Positions 44,688-53,355 of a stretch of DNA of 64,000 nucleotides are shown piece by piece (position 1 is the stretch's first letter; every line of letters begins with the position of its first letter). The notes below the pieces were generated by a model. The model made no database searches. It saw nothing but the letters and a program-made list of their open reading frames with translations, and had not been told where the DNA came from. Where the stretch lies: assembly GCF_934630525.1 (NCBI RefSeq), contig NZ_CAKTVX010000010.1, positions 22,980 to 86,979 of the forward strand. The letters run 5' to 3'. Source of the DNA: an uncultured Slackia sp. (GTDB taxonomy: Bacteria > Actinomycetota > Coriobacteriia > Coriobacteriales > Eggerthellaceae). A program made the position numbers and the translations under genes.

Positions 44688-45746
44688 GTGAACGATAAAG
44701 AACGCATTCGTTTGACCGAGCTCACCTCGCGTGGCGGTTGAGCGGCAAAATGGGGTCCGGGAGACCTCGAACGCATTTTGAAAGACATCTCCATTGCGCA
44801 GACGATGCCGCCCGAGGCCATGCTCGGGTTCGACACGGCCGACGACGCTGCCGTATGGCGAATCGCGCCGAATATCGCGGGCATTTTGACAATCGACTTC
44901 CTTACGCCCATCGTCGATGAGCCCTACGACTTCGGACGAATCGCCGCCGCTAACGCGCTCTCCGACGTTTTCGCCATGGGCGGCGTGCCCAATGTGGCGC
45001 TCAACGTAGTCGCCATGGATTCGACCCTGCCTGAATACGTGCCGCGCGATATGCTGCGCGGGGGCCTCGAAAAGGTCATCGAGGCGGGCGCCGTTATCAT
45101 GGGCGGCCATTCCATCGATGACGAGGAGCCGAAATACGGCCTGTGCGTTTTCGGCACCGTCGCCCCCGATGCGCTCGTGCGAAATGAAGGCGCGAAGCCG
45201 GGCGATGTCCTGTACCTCACCAAGCCGCTCGGCACGGGCATCGCGAGCGCAGGGCGCAAGGTCGGCATTCTGGACGACGTCGCATTCTCGCCGGTCGTCG
45301 AATCGATGGCCGAGCTCAACCGCGCTGCGGGCGAGGCGATGGTCGCCGCCGGCGCGCATGCCGCGACCGACGTAACTGGTTTCGGCCTCGCGGGCCACCT
45401 GCACGAGATGCTCTCTGCGAGCACGTGCGCCGCGAGCATCGCCTGGAGCGGCGTGCCCACGTTTGCGGAAACCGTCGATCTTGCGCGCCAATGGTGCCGC
45501 CCTGCGCGTTCGTTTTCCGTGGAAGACTTCGCTCAGCCGTTTTTGCACGTGCCCGACAATCAAATGGGCGAAGACGCCACCGCCGTGTTGTGCGACCCGC
45601 AAACGTCGGGCGGCATGCTCTGCGCCATACCGCCCGAAGCAGCCGCAACTTTCGAAGAGGAATTCGCGGCACGCTGCGGCCGCACGCCCGCAAAAATTGG
45701 CCGCGTGATAGAAGGCGAATCGGGCCACATTCACGTAGTGGAATAA
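44688..45746 (+). CDS. selD: selenophosphate synthetase containing selenocysteine
   Basis: A 352-residue enzyme making selenophosphate from selenide and ATP. It starts at GTG 44688 with GGGAGG 4 nt upstream and reads through an in-frame TGA at 44739-44741 as U18, in RGG-U-AAKWGPGDL, the position of the catalytic Cys or Sec in SelD. A SECIS-like stem follows. The C-terminal ATP-grasp-like AIR-synthase fold is intact (DAAVWRI, ADVTGFGLAGHL, DPQTSGGML). It is the first gene of selD-selA-selB. Without recoding, an annotation would start it at a later ATG (44778) and lose the active-site residue. Confidence 0.94.
44739..44768 (+). promoter_or_regulatory. UGA(Sec) codon and SECIS-like hairpin of selD
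   Basis: UGA at 44739-44741, 10 nt, then stem GGGGUC (44752-44757) / GACCUC (44763-44768) with the 5-nt loop CGGGA. Distance and size match the fdhA hairpin; the loop differs from GGUCU. Confidence 0.75.
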
Positions 45747-45791
45747 TGTTCGCCTATAAGAACTTTGTCATATGTGCCTCGAAGGAGAATT

Positions 45792-47243
45792 ATGGCAACC
45801 GAAAAGAGCCTCAATGAGCGCATGCGCGCGCTTCCCAAAGTCGACGAGGTCGTAGGGCTCGTCGAATTGAGCGACGCCATTCGCGCATGCATTCCCGAAA
45901 CCGCCATAACCGATGCGGTGCGCGCGAGCATTCAAGCCATGCGCGAACGCCTGCTGCGAGGCGAAGACGTTGACATCGCCGCGCACGCCGCCGCGCGCGA
46001 AGCCGAATGCCGCGTGCGCGCACTCGCCCGCCCCTCACTTCGCGCCGTGGTAAACGCCACGGGCGTTATCCTGCACACCAACATCGGCCGCAGCCCCTTG
46101 GCACAAGAGGCCCTCGACGCCGTGGTTGACGTGTCGCGCGGCTACTCCACGCTCGAATACAGTGTTGAGAACATGGCGCGCGGTAGCCGCCACGCCCACA
46201 TCGAGTCGCTCGTATGCGCGCTCACCGGCGCCGAGGCAGCCATGGCCGTCAACAACAACGCCGCCGCAACCCTTATGGTGCTTTCCGAATTCGCGAAAGA
46301 TCACGAGGCGGTGGTTTCGCGCGGCGAGCTCGTGGAAATCGGCGGATCATTCCGCATTCCCGAAATCATGGCAACCTCGGGCGCCAAGATGGTCGAGGTC
46401 GGTGCCACCAACAAGACCCACGTATTCGACTACGAGCGCGCGATTACAAGCGACACGGCGATGCTCTTAAAGGTGCACACCTCGAACTACCGCATCGTGG
46501 GCTTTTCGGAAAGCGTGACCGCGCGCGATCTGGTGGGCGTCGCCCGCGCCGAGAACGCGCGCCGCGCCGCTGCCGATGTGAGCGACCGCGTGATGGTGTA
46601 TGAAGATTTGGGCTCTGGATCCCTTTTGCCGCCCATCTTGAACGTGCCCGACGCCGAACCCACCGTGGGCCAGTCGCTTTCGGGCGGCTGCGATTTGGTG
46701 TCGTTCTCGGGCGATAAACTGCTCGGCGGCCCGCAGGCGGGCATCATCGTAGGCAAGAAAGCCTATATCGACCGCCTGAAGAAAAACCCGCTCGCACGCG
46801 CCATGCGCCTGGACAAGATGACGCTCGCTGCGCTCGAGGCCACGCTGCGCCTCTATCTCGACGGCACCGCCTACGAGCGCATTCCCACGCTGCGCATGCT
46901 CAATGCCACCCTGGGAGAAATGCGCGAAGCCGCCGACGCACTAGCCGCCGTTATCGAAGAGCACCTTCCGAGCGGCTGCGCGCGCATCTCGATCGTGGAG
47001 GAATTCGAGAAGGCTGGCGGCGGGTCGCTTCCCACCCTCGATATTCCCGGCGCCGCCGTGCGCATCGATTACCTGCGCGGCAACGCGAACGACTGCGAAC
47101 GCGCCATGGGCAATCGCACGGGCGCACCGGTGCTTGCGCGCACCAAACACGAAGGCACCCTGTTCGACGTGCGATGCCTGATGCCCGGCGACGAACGAAT
47201 CATCGCCGACGCACTTGCGGAATATTTCAAAACGCTGGATTAG
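45792..47243 (+). CDS. selA: L-seryl-tRNA(Sec) selenium transferase
   Basis: A 483-residue PLP enzyme converting Ser-tRNA(Sec) to Sec-tRNA(Sec) with selenophosphate. The PLP lysine lies in SFSGDKLLGGPQAG; the N-terminal domain and VNATGVILHTNIGRSPL block are typical. ATG 45792 with AAGGAG 4 nt upstream is preferred over a codon nine positions earlier. It begins 45 nt after selD. Length is normal for bacterial SelA. Confidence 0.97.
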   Translation: MATEKSLNERMRALPKVDEVVGLVELSDAIRACIPETAITDAVRASIQAMRERLLRGEDVDIAAHAAAREAECRVRALARPSLRAVVNATGVILHTNIGRSPLAQEALDAVVDVSRGYSTLEYSVENMARGSRHAHIESLVCALTGAEAAMAVNNNAAATLMVLSEFAKDHEAVVSRGELVEIGGSFRIPEIMATSGAKMVEVGATNKTHVFDYERAITSDTAMLLKVHTSNYRIVGFSESVTARDLVGVARAENARRAAADVSDRVMVYEDLGSGSLLPPILNVPDAEPTVGQSLSGGCDLVSFSGDKLLGGPQAGIIVGKKAYIDRLKKNPLARAMRLDKMTLAALEATLRLYLDGTAYERIPTLRMLNATLGEMREAADALAAVIEEHLPSGCARISIVEEFEKAGGGSLPTLDIPGAAVRIDYLRGNANDCERAMGNRTGAPVLARTKHEGTLFDVRCLMPGDERIIADALAEYFKTLD

Positions 47244-47254
47244 GCCATTCTTCC

Positions 47255-47411
47255 AACGCTCCTCGCCGAGGCGAGCGAGGGGCGTTGCGGCCCAAGCGTC
47301 GGTGATGGGAAGGGGTCCCGGCGCAGTTCCGCACGAGCCGAACGCCCCAGTGGGGCGTTCGTGCGAGCTCAGGACTGTTTGAGCACGGGCGCCCCTTCCC
47401 ACCACCGACGC
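47255..47411. repeat. long palindromic intergenic element, family 1, copy between selA and selB
   Basis: A GC-rich hairpin AACGCTCCTCGC/GCGAGG-GGGCGTT (47255-47286) is followed by the main element: outer arms 47296-47315 and 47392-47411 pair over 20 bp with one mismatch, and the 34-nt core is at 47331-47364. The core begins GCACGAGCCGAAC and ends GTTCGTGC, as in the copy at 8680-8713 read on the other strand; the three variable stem pairs are AGT/ACT there and GCC/GGC here. It fills the selA-selB gap and would be part of the message unless it terminates it. Confidence 0.8.
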
Positions 47412-47441
47412 CAAGCCCTTCATGGTTGAAAGAAGGTAGCC

Positions 47442-49367
47442 ATGTCTACTCACGAATACAACGAACCCTCTATCGTCATTGGCACCGCGGGCCACATCGA
47501 CCACGGCAAATCGACGCTCGTGCAGGCGCTCACTGGCACCGACCCCGACCGCCTGGTCGAGGAAAAGCGCCGCGGTATCACCATTGAGCTGGGCTTTGCT
47601 CGACTCGACTTGCCAGGCGGCGCATCCGTCGGCATCGTCGACGTGCCCGGCCACGAGAAGTTCGTGCGCCAAATGATCGCCGGAGCCACAGGCATCGATG
47701 CCGCCATTTTGGTCGTAGCGGCCGACGACGGCATCATGCCTCAAACACGCGAGCACCTTGCCGTGCTGCGCCTGCTCTCGGTGCCGCAAATCGTCGTCGC
47801 GCTCACCAAATGCGACATGGTCGACGAAGAATGGATCAAGTTCATGAGCGGGGAAATTCGCGCGGCGCTCGCTTGCGGCCCCTATGCCGAAGCGGAAATC
47901 ATTCCCGTCGCCGCCCGCGAAGGCCGCGGCCTCGACGAGCTGAAAGCCGCGCTCGCGAATATCGTATCGAAACAGCAGCACGCCCATCACGAGGGCTTTT
48001 TGCGCATGCCCATCGACCGCTCGTTTACCGTGAAGGGCGCGGGCACCGTTGTTACGGGCAGCCTGTGGAGCGGCACCGTCGCACCCGGAGACACCGTGCG
48101 CGTACTGCCAAGCGGCAAAAAAACGCGCGTGCGCTCGGTGCAAATTCATGGCGAAAGCGTCGATGCCGCGTTTTCGGGCCATCGCGTGGCCATGAATCTC
48201 GCCGATGTGAGCCGCGACGATGTGCGCCCCGGCGATTTCATCACGGCGCTCGACGCCCCCGACGCCAGTGACCGTTTCGATTGCGAGCTCACCTATTTCG
48301 ACTGCGAGAACGCAAGCAGCGCGCTCGAATCGGGTGCCACAGTGCGCGTCGCCCATGGCACGAAGGAAGTGTTCGGGCGCGTTCTATTCATGGACGGCCA
48401 CGCCAAACTCAAGCAAAACGAGCAGGCCACAGCGCAAATACGCCTCGATGAACCTTTGTGCGTGCTCCGCGGCGACCGATTCGTCATTCGCGCCGCGACG
48501 CCCGTTCGCGTCATCGGCGGCGGACGCGTGCTCGCCGGCCATCCGCGCAGACGCTCCATTCTTTCCGAAAGCGACAAGGCGGTGCTTTCCACCCTCGCTT
48601 CCGACGATGTGGCCGCCGCCGCCCAAGCATATATCGAAGAACCCAACGCCATTCGCACCGTGGCCGACATCGCAGGCGCTCTCGACGTGAGCGAGGCCGA
48701 TGCCGCCCGCATCGCGAAAACCATTGTCGGCAAAAATATCGTCGCCACGGGAAGCGACGCCGACCCCCTGTTCGCCACAAAACAGACCCTGCAGCGCGCC
48801 GCCTCGAAAATCGCGAGCACGCTGCTGAAATTCCACGCAACATCGCCCAATGAGCTGGGCATGCCGAAGGCCGCGCTCAACCACGCGGCGCTGCCTTCGC
48901 TCAACGGCACCCGCTTCGATGCCGCTCTTGCCGTCGCCCTGGAAAAAGGCGACGTCGTGTCCATGGATGGCGTTTTGAGCCATGCCACTGCGGGAGCCGC
49001 CGCGCATGCGCGCGCTCAAGAACGAGCCAATGCCGCATTCGCGCTTCTCGAAGGCTCGCTTACGCCCCCCTTCGCCGATGGCGTGATTTCGGCGCTCAAC
49101 TGCACGAAGAGCGAAGCCTATGCCGCGCTCGGCGACCTCGAAGAGCAGGGGCGCGCCGTGAAAATCGACCGCGATCTCTACTACGACGCTGCCGTATTCG
49201 ACAAGCTCGTCGAAGCCGTACGGGCCCATATCGAATCGAAGGGCCCCTCGCTTGCCGCCGACCTGAAAGACGCCATGGGCGTTTCGCGCAAGTACGCTAT
49301 TCCCGTGCTCGAAGCGCTCGACGACAAGGGCATCACGAAGCGCGATGGCGACCTGAGAACGCTTTAA
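47442..49367 (+). CDS. selB: selenocysteine-specific elongation factor
   Basis: A 641-residue GTPase delivering Sec-tRNA(Sec) to UGA at the ribosome. The G-motifs GHIDHGKST, DVPGHEKF and TKCD are in the N-terminal EF-Tu-like part, and the C-terminal half holds the winged-helix repeats that bind the SECIS hairpin. ATG 47442 has AGAAGG upstream. It is the third gene of the sel cluster and lies 122 nt before selC. Length is normal. Confidence 0.97.
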   Translation: MSTHEYNEPSIVIGTAGHIDHGKSTLVQALTGTDPDRLVEEKRRGITIELGFARLDLPGGASVGIVDVPGHEKFVRQMIAGATGIDAAILVVAADDGIMPQTREHLAVLRLLSVPQIVVALTKCDMVDEEWIKFMSGEIRAALACGPYAEAEIIPVAAREGRGLDELKAALANIVSKQQHAHHEGFLRMPIDRSFTVKGAGTVVTGSLWSGTVAPGDTVRVLPSGKKTRVRSVQIHGESVDAAFSGHRVAMNLADVSRDDVRPGDFITALDAPDASDRFDCELTYFDCENASSALESGATVRVAHGTKEVFGRVLFMDGHAKLKQNEQATAQIRLDEPLCVLRGDRFVIRAATPVRVIGGGRVLAGHPRRRSILSESDKAVLSTLASDDVAAAAQAYIEEPNAIRTVADIAGALDVSEADAARIAKTIVGKNIVATGSDADPLFATKQTLQRAASKIASTLLKFHATSPNELGMPKAALNHAALPSLNGTRFDAALAVALEKGDVVSMDGVLSHATAGAAAHARAQERANAAFALLEGSLTPPFADGVISALNCTKSEAYAALGDLEEQGRAVKIDRDLYYDAAVFDKLVEAVRAHIESKGPSLAADLKDAMGVSRKYAIPVLEALDDKGITKRDGDLRTL

Positions 49368-49489
49368 CGGCATCGATTCTTGACCCCCCTCTTACGTGAT
49401 TTTCGCGACCACATAACTTTTCTCGTCGGCCTCCCGCGAAAATTGCGTAAAATGTTTGCTTGGTTTGACTGTTGAGACAAACAACATAG

Positions 49490-49587
49490 GGAGATGAATA
49501 GGTTCCTGGTGGACCTCGCGGCCTTCAAAGCCGTTGCGGGGCGCGCAGAACGTCTCGGGTGTGTTCGATTCACACGCATCTCCGCCA
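49490..49587 (+). tRNA. selC: tRNA-Sec (anticodon UCA)
   Basis: A 98-nt tRNA including an encoded CCA. Acceptor GGAGATG (49490-49496) pairs with CATCTCC (49577-49583), discriminator G. The D stem AGGTTC/GGACCT has six pairs, as in selenocysteine tRNAs. The anticodon loop CTTCAAA gives UCA at 49525-49527. The variable arm is long, and the T arm is GTGTG-TTCGATT-CACAC. The eighth acceptor position is an A-G mismatch rather than the usual pair. Confidence 0.95.
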
Positions 49588-49598
49588 TATACAAAACA

Positions 49599-49623
49599 CG
49601 AGGAAGGGCATGCCCCTTCCTCG
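49599..49623. terminator. bidirectional terminator between selC and the DUF3343/yedF genes
   Basis: CGAGGAAGGG/CCCTTCCTCG with a CATGC-type loop, followed by TTTTGC on the plus strand and GTGTTTTG on the minus strand, so it can stop selC and the converging DUF3343 transcript. Confidence 0.88.
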
Positions 49624-49639
49624 TTTTGCTTTGCAGGCT

Positions 49640-49903
49640 TTACAGCTTCTCGAGAAGCTCGAATTCCGTTTTCGATATCTCGCGATACAGCGCCGAGAGG
49701 CCCCGGGCATCGACGCAAACCCGCGCGAGCGCACCCGCCGCGGCGTCGTTTTCCGCATCGAAACGCATCGACATGCCGCAACCCGCCGATATCGCGCGCG
49801 GGGTTGGAATCATGGCCGCGTGCGCATGCGCGACTTCAAGAGCGGCCTCCGATGCCATGGCCGCGTGCGTCGACTCGAACGCCATAACGTAGGTATGTGA
49901 CAC
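49640..49903 (-). CDS. DUF3343 family protein (putative Se/S carrier), copy 1
   Basis: An 87-residue protein, GTG start at 49903 with AAGGG 7 nt upstream. The pattern YVMAFESTHAAMASEAAL...TPRAISAGCGMSMRF is that of DUF3343, small proteins found in selenium-related gene sets and proposed as selenium or sulfur carriers. The single cysteine (about residue 42) would be the carrier site. It begins 9 nt after the yedF stop and is the last gene of the module. Confidence 0.82.
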   Translation of the reverse strand: MSHTYVMAFESTHAAMASEAALEVAHAHAAMIPTPRAISAGCGMSMRFDAENDAAAGALARVCVDARGLSALYREISKTEFELLEKL

Positions 49904-49912
49904 AGCGCGCCC

Positions 49913-50524
49913 TTACAGCGTAATGGTCTTCGTGGCTTCTTGCATACGGCCCAGGATGTCGTACATATTCGACACCTCGCCAACCTTAAGCTGCTCCTTC
50001 AGGCCATAGAAGTCGAGACACGTACCGCATACGAGCACTTCGGTGCCCTTCTCGATAAGCTTGTTCACCGAATCGATGATTTGCTGCTCATCGCCGGCCA
50101 CGAGCTTCACGCCGCTGTTCATGAACAGCACGCTCGCCGGCACGTCTTCGCTTTCCGAAAGCGTGTAAATAGCCATTTTCATGAGGTTATAGCCGAGCTG
50201 GGGGTCGCCTTCGCCCACGTGGTCTTTGCCGATGAACACGGCATATCCGCAGCCTGTAGGCGTGCAGACAGGCGCAGCGGCAGAAGCAGGGGCGACTGCG
50301 ACCGCAACGCTTCCCTCGCCTTCCGAGAAGTTCACGCTCCAGCCGCCTTCAATGGTCTCGACAGCGACGTTGAGGCCGTATTTTTCAGCCAAGCGCGAAA
50401 CGTTCTTCACTGCGATTTCGTTGTCAACGTGCACGGAAAGCTCGCGCGCGCCTTCGTCGATCTTCGCCTTCGCCATCATGAGCGGCTTAGGGCACGCAAG
50501 ACCGAATGCATTGACAGTTTCCAT
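49913..50524 (-). CDS. yedF: selenium metabolism protein YedF
   Basis: A 203-residue protein: an N-terminal TusA/SirA-like domain with the conserved GLACPKPLM cysteine (C11), a linker, and a C-terminal DsrE-like domain with CGTCLDFYGL (about residues 155-165). YedF proteins of this layout occur almost only in selenium-using bacteria and are thought to move selenium to SelD. It lies between two DUF3343 genes, opposite the sel cluster. ATG 50524 has AAGGAGG upstream. Confidence 0.92.
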   Translation of the reverse strand: METVNAFGLACPKPLMMAKAKIDEGARELSVHVDNEIAVKNVSRLAEKYGLNVAVETIEGGWSVNFSEGEGSVAVAVAPASAAAPVCTPTGCGYAVFIGKDHVGEGDPQLGYNLMKMAIYTLSESEDVPASVLFMNSGVKLVAGDEQQIIDSVNKLIEKGTEVLVCGTCLDFYGLKEQLKVGEVSNMYDILGRMQEATKTITL

Positions 50525-50580
50525 GGAATGCCTCCTTCGTTGTTCTGGCTTATGCCAGCATATACCTCAATCTTCTATTC

Positions 50581-50661
50581 GCGAGTTCGGGCTTGCACAT
50601 TCGCGCGAATTTGGAATGCGCAAGCCCGCGCTCGCGCGCAATGGGCGGCTTTGCGCCCATT
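50581..50661. repeat. inverted repeats between the second DUF3343 gene and yedF
   Basis: Two hairpins: GCGAG..CGGGCTTGC..CATTC with GAATG-GCAAGCCCG-CTCGC (50581-50635) and AATGGGCG/CGCCCATT (50640-50661). The first is a long imperfect stem, the second a terminator-like stem without a T-run. Confidence 0.65.
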
Positions 50662-50687
50662 GTCGCAGGTCGCAAGGCCGCCAAACG

Positions 50688-50954
50688 CTAGCAATACGTG
50701 TCGCGCGCGGGGTTGATAGCGCCCGCGACACGCACAATGCGCTCAATGGGATACGGCGCAGCCTCGATGACCGGCCGCGCCGCATCGACCACTTCGGGGT
50801 CGAGAAGCACCGAAGTGCCGCAGCACGCCTGCATGCCGTGCGGAGCGGGCGCCACGCGCGCCGGAACGCCAGCATCGACGAGGCGCTGATACAAATCGAA
50901 GCCTTCCGTGCTCGTACGAACAAGCACGTAGCATGCATCTTTCGCCTGAAGCAC
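50688..50954 (-). CDS. DUF3343 family protein, copy 2
   Basis: An 88-residue protein with GTG start at 50954 (AGGGG 7 nt upstream); a GTG three codons earlier (50963) is also possible. The sequence YVLVRTSTEGFDLYQRLVDAGVPARVAPAPHGMQACCGTSV has the DUF3343 pattern with a CC pair near residue 43. It starts 2 nt after the cysteine desulfurase stop. Two DUF3343 copies in one module, differing in their cysteines, suggest distinct carriers. Confidence 0.82.
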   Translation of the reverse strand: MLQAKDACYVLVRTSTEGFDLYQRLVDAGVPARVAPAPHGMQACCGTSVLLDPEVVDAARPVIEAAPYPIERIVRVAGAINPARDTYC

Positions 50955-50956
50955 CG

Positions 50957-52132
50957 CTAACACCCCTGGCCAACGGCGTGGGCGATTTCGCGCACGGCCT
51001 CGGCTGCCACATCGGCGTCGGCTGCGGTATTCGCCGCCGCGAAGCTGAAACGAACCGCGCCTTGGCTCTGAGTCCCAAGTGCCTTATGCATAAGCGGGGC
51101 GCAATGAGCGCCCGCACGCACGCAGATGTCGTAACCACTCGCCAACCGGTCGGCCACTTCGGCAGAATCGACATCGGCGATATTCAATGCCACGATGGAA
51201 CCGCAATCGCATGCGTCGCTTCGGCCATACACTTTCACGCCGGGAATGCCCGACACCGCGTCGGCGAAACGCTGCGCAAGCGCGCCCGCATGCTCATGCA
51301 CGCCGGAGGGCCCGCCGAGCGTTCCTTCGATGTAGCCAATGCCCGCGGCCAAGCCCGCTACGCCATGCGCGTTCAGTGTGCCCGCCTCGAGGCGTTCAGG
51401 CATGAACAGCGGATGGCGCTCGTCATAGCTGTGCGTGCCCGAGCCGCCCTCAAGAAGCGGGGCGATTTCGATGCCGCAGGCCACGCACAAACCACCGGTC
51501 CCCTGCGGGCCCAGCAGGCTTTTATGGCCCGTAAAGCACACCACGTCGGCACCGATTTCAGCCATGTTCAGCGGATATGATCCAGCTGTCTGCGCGGCAT
51601 CGAGCACGAACTTCGCGCCCGCTTCATGGGCCATGGCGCACATGCGCGCCACATCGTACACATCGCCCGTAAGGTTCGACGCATGCGTAACTGCGACCAG
51701 CGCAGGCTTATGCTTGAGCAACTCGGCATACGCCTCGAAATCAAGCGAGCCATCGGCGGCGATAGGCGCAATGTCAACCGCGCAGCCAGCCATATCGCGC
51801 AGGCGGAACAACGGGCGCAGCACCGAATTGTGCGACGCCGCCGTGGTGAGCGCCCGCTGGCCCGGAGCGAGCAAGCCATCGATGGCGATATTGAGCGCCA
51901 TGGTGGCATTGTTCGTGAACGCCACGCTCGAAGCACCCGGCGCACCAAGCAAATTCGCCACCGCCGCACGGGCGCGATACACCGCCATGCCCGCCGCGAT
52001 CGACGCCGGATGCACGCCGCGGCCCACGCCTCCGAACGACGTCATGGCATCAGCCACGGCACGCACCACGCATTCGGGCTTCATCATCGTCGTGGCCGCG
52101 TTATCTAAATAAATCACGGGCGCTCCCTTCAT
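50957..52132 (-). CDS. cysteine desulfurase, EF2568-like class V aminotransferase
   Basis: A 391-residue PLP enzyme: YLDNAATTMMKP at the N-terminus, the PLP lysine in TGHKSLLGPQGTGG, and the catalytic Cys in VRAGAHCAPLMHK. It releases sulfur from cysteine, or selenium from selenocysteine, as an enzyme-bound persulfide or perselenide. The EF2568-type branch is known to accompany selD/yedF in organisms with selenium traits. It starts 15 nt after the upstream gene's stop. It probably feeds the DUF3343/YedF carriers. Confidence 0.92.
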   Translation of the reverse strand: MKGAPVIYLDNAATTMMKPECVVRAVADAMTSFGGVGRGVHPASIAAGMAVYRARAAVANLLGAPGASSVAFTNNATMALNIAIDGLLAPGQRALTTAASHNSVLRPLFRLRDMAGCAVDIAPIAADGSLDFEAYAELLKHKPALVAVTHASNLTGDVYDVARMCAMAHEAGAKFVLDAAQTAGSYPLNMAEIGADVVCFTGHKSLLGPQGTGGLCVACGIEIAPLLEGGSGTHSYDERHPLFMPERLEAGTLNAHGVAGLAAGIGYIEGTLGGPSGVHEHAGALAQRFADAVSGIPGVKVYGRSDACDCGSIVALNIADVDSAEVADRLASGYDICVRAGAHCAPLMHKALGTQSQGAVRFSFAAANTAADADVAAEAVREIAHAVGQGC

Positions 52133-52147
52133 TTCCCCGATCGAGGT

Positions 52148-53302
52148 TTACAGCATTTCGATGAACGCGGCAATGCGCGTTTCGAGCTGTCCTGCATCGC
52201 TTTGTGAATAATCGGTCTCGAGCTTCATGTACGGAATGCCCGCGTTCTCGCACGTTTTCGCCACATTCGCGCTTTCGACGTTGAACGTGTGGCACGCGGT
52301 GAGCACGTTCTCGATAACGCCATCGACATGGTACTTCTCGCACATGTCCATCATATTCTCAAGACGGCCACCGTTCGGCGTCATGACCGAGCAATTGATG
52401 CGCAGATAGCGATCGGAAATCGCGCGCAGAATGTCGGGGGCGCTTTCGTCGATGAGCATGCGGTTGGTGCGCTCGCCCGAACAATCGTCGGAGCACACAA
52501 TCACGCCGCCGCAGCGCTCGATGGTGCGGCCCACCTTGTTGATGACGCCGCCCATGGGGCAACCCGTAATAAGGATGCGCTTCGCATTCTTGTCGATGGG
52601 GCTTTCCCCGCGCTCAAGCGCAGCGCGCCTCTCTTCAACGAGCACCTCGATTTTCGCGGCATAATCTTCGATGTCGAAGCTGAACGTTGAGGCCTGGATG
52701 GCGGAAAGAATTTCCACGCCGCCCATCGCCGGCGGCTCGGCGCGCTGCAGGTCATACATGCTGGCAAGCGCGCGGCGCAGGCGGTTGCGGCGGCGAACCG
52801 CGGCACGCAGGTCGTCATCGGTGATTTCGATGCCGTAAAACTCTTCGAGGTGGCGACGGAACAGCTTCACATCCTCGTACCACATATCGGCCTCGTACGG
52901 GCGGCCCTGGCCTTGAGGCAAATGCAGCACGTACGTTTTCTTGATCTCATTGAGGAGCTCGTACATCTTCTTTTTGCCGTCGCACGTGGTTTCGCCCACA
53001 ATCATGTCGGAAAAATACGTGAAGGGGCATTTGTCGGTCAGCGCGAAGCCGTACGTCGACTTGATGAGCGGGCACAGATTCGCGGGCAGCACCGTTTCTG
53101 CCGCCGGAATGGTCTCGTCCGACATGCCGCACAGCGCCACCGACGCCGCACCCGCCGCATCCATGACCTCAAGCGGCGTGTAGGAGCATAAAAAGCCGAT
53201 GAGCTTGCCGCCCGCTTGCTTGTAGTTCTTCACTTTGATAAACGACGCCTTGCGCTGGTCGTTGAATTCCTCAAACGTGCGCGGCAGTTCGATTTCAGCC
53301 AT
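52148..53302 (-). CDS. 2-hydroxyacyl-CoA dehydratase / double-cubane cluster family protein, copy 1
   Basis: A 384-residue protein of the HgdB/YjiM fold. Conserved cysteines appear in ANLCPLIKSTYGFAL, VGETTCDGKKKMYE and ITGCPMGG, and in the DDCSGERT and ENVLTACHTF blocks. The family includes 2-hydroxyacyl-CoA dehydratase subunits and double-cubane cluster proteins that reduce small molecules. No CoA-transferase or second dehydratase subunit is adjacent, so the double-cubane type is more likely (inference). It is followed by the desulfurase gene and preceded by the activase gene. Confidence 0.85.
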   Translation of the reverse strand: MAEIELPRTFEEFNDQRKASFIKVKNYKQAGGKLIGFLCSYTPLEVMDAAGAASVALCGMSDETIPAAETVLPANLCPLIKSTYGFALTDKCPFTYFSDMIVGETTCDGKKKMYELLNEIKKTYVLHLPQGQGRPYEADMWYEDVKLFRRHLEEFYGIEITDDDLRAAVRRRNRLRRALASMYDLQRAEPPAMGGVEILSAIQASTFSFDIEDYAAKIEVLVEERRAALERGESPIDKNAKRILITGCPMGGVINKVGRTIERCGGVIVCSDDCSGERTNRMLIDESAPDILRAISDRYLRINCSVMTPNGGRLENMMDMCEKYHVDGVIENVLTACHTFNVESANVAKTCENAGIPYMKLETDYSQSDAGQLETRIAAFIEML

Positions 53303-53355
53303 GCGATTCTTCTTCCTTCGATATCCCCGGTATGCATTCCGCTTCCCCGCGGCAG

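Noticed and set aside
44386..44691. 101-codon gene upstream of selD, ending in a GTGA overlap
   Set aside because: The first start codon lies within the promoter, later ones lack ribosome sites, and the product does not look like a real protein. Kept only as a leader observation.
44739..44741. Truncated selD starting at 44778
   Set aside because: The upstream in-frame sequence encodes the conserved SelD N-terminus with Sec at the active site and has a ribosome site.
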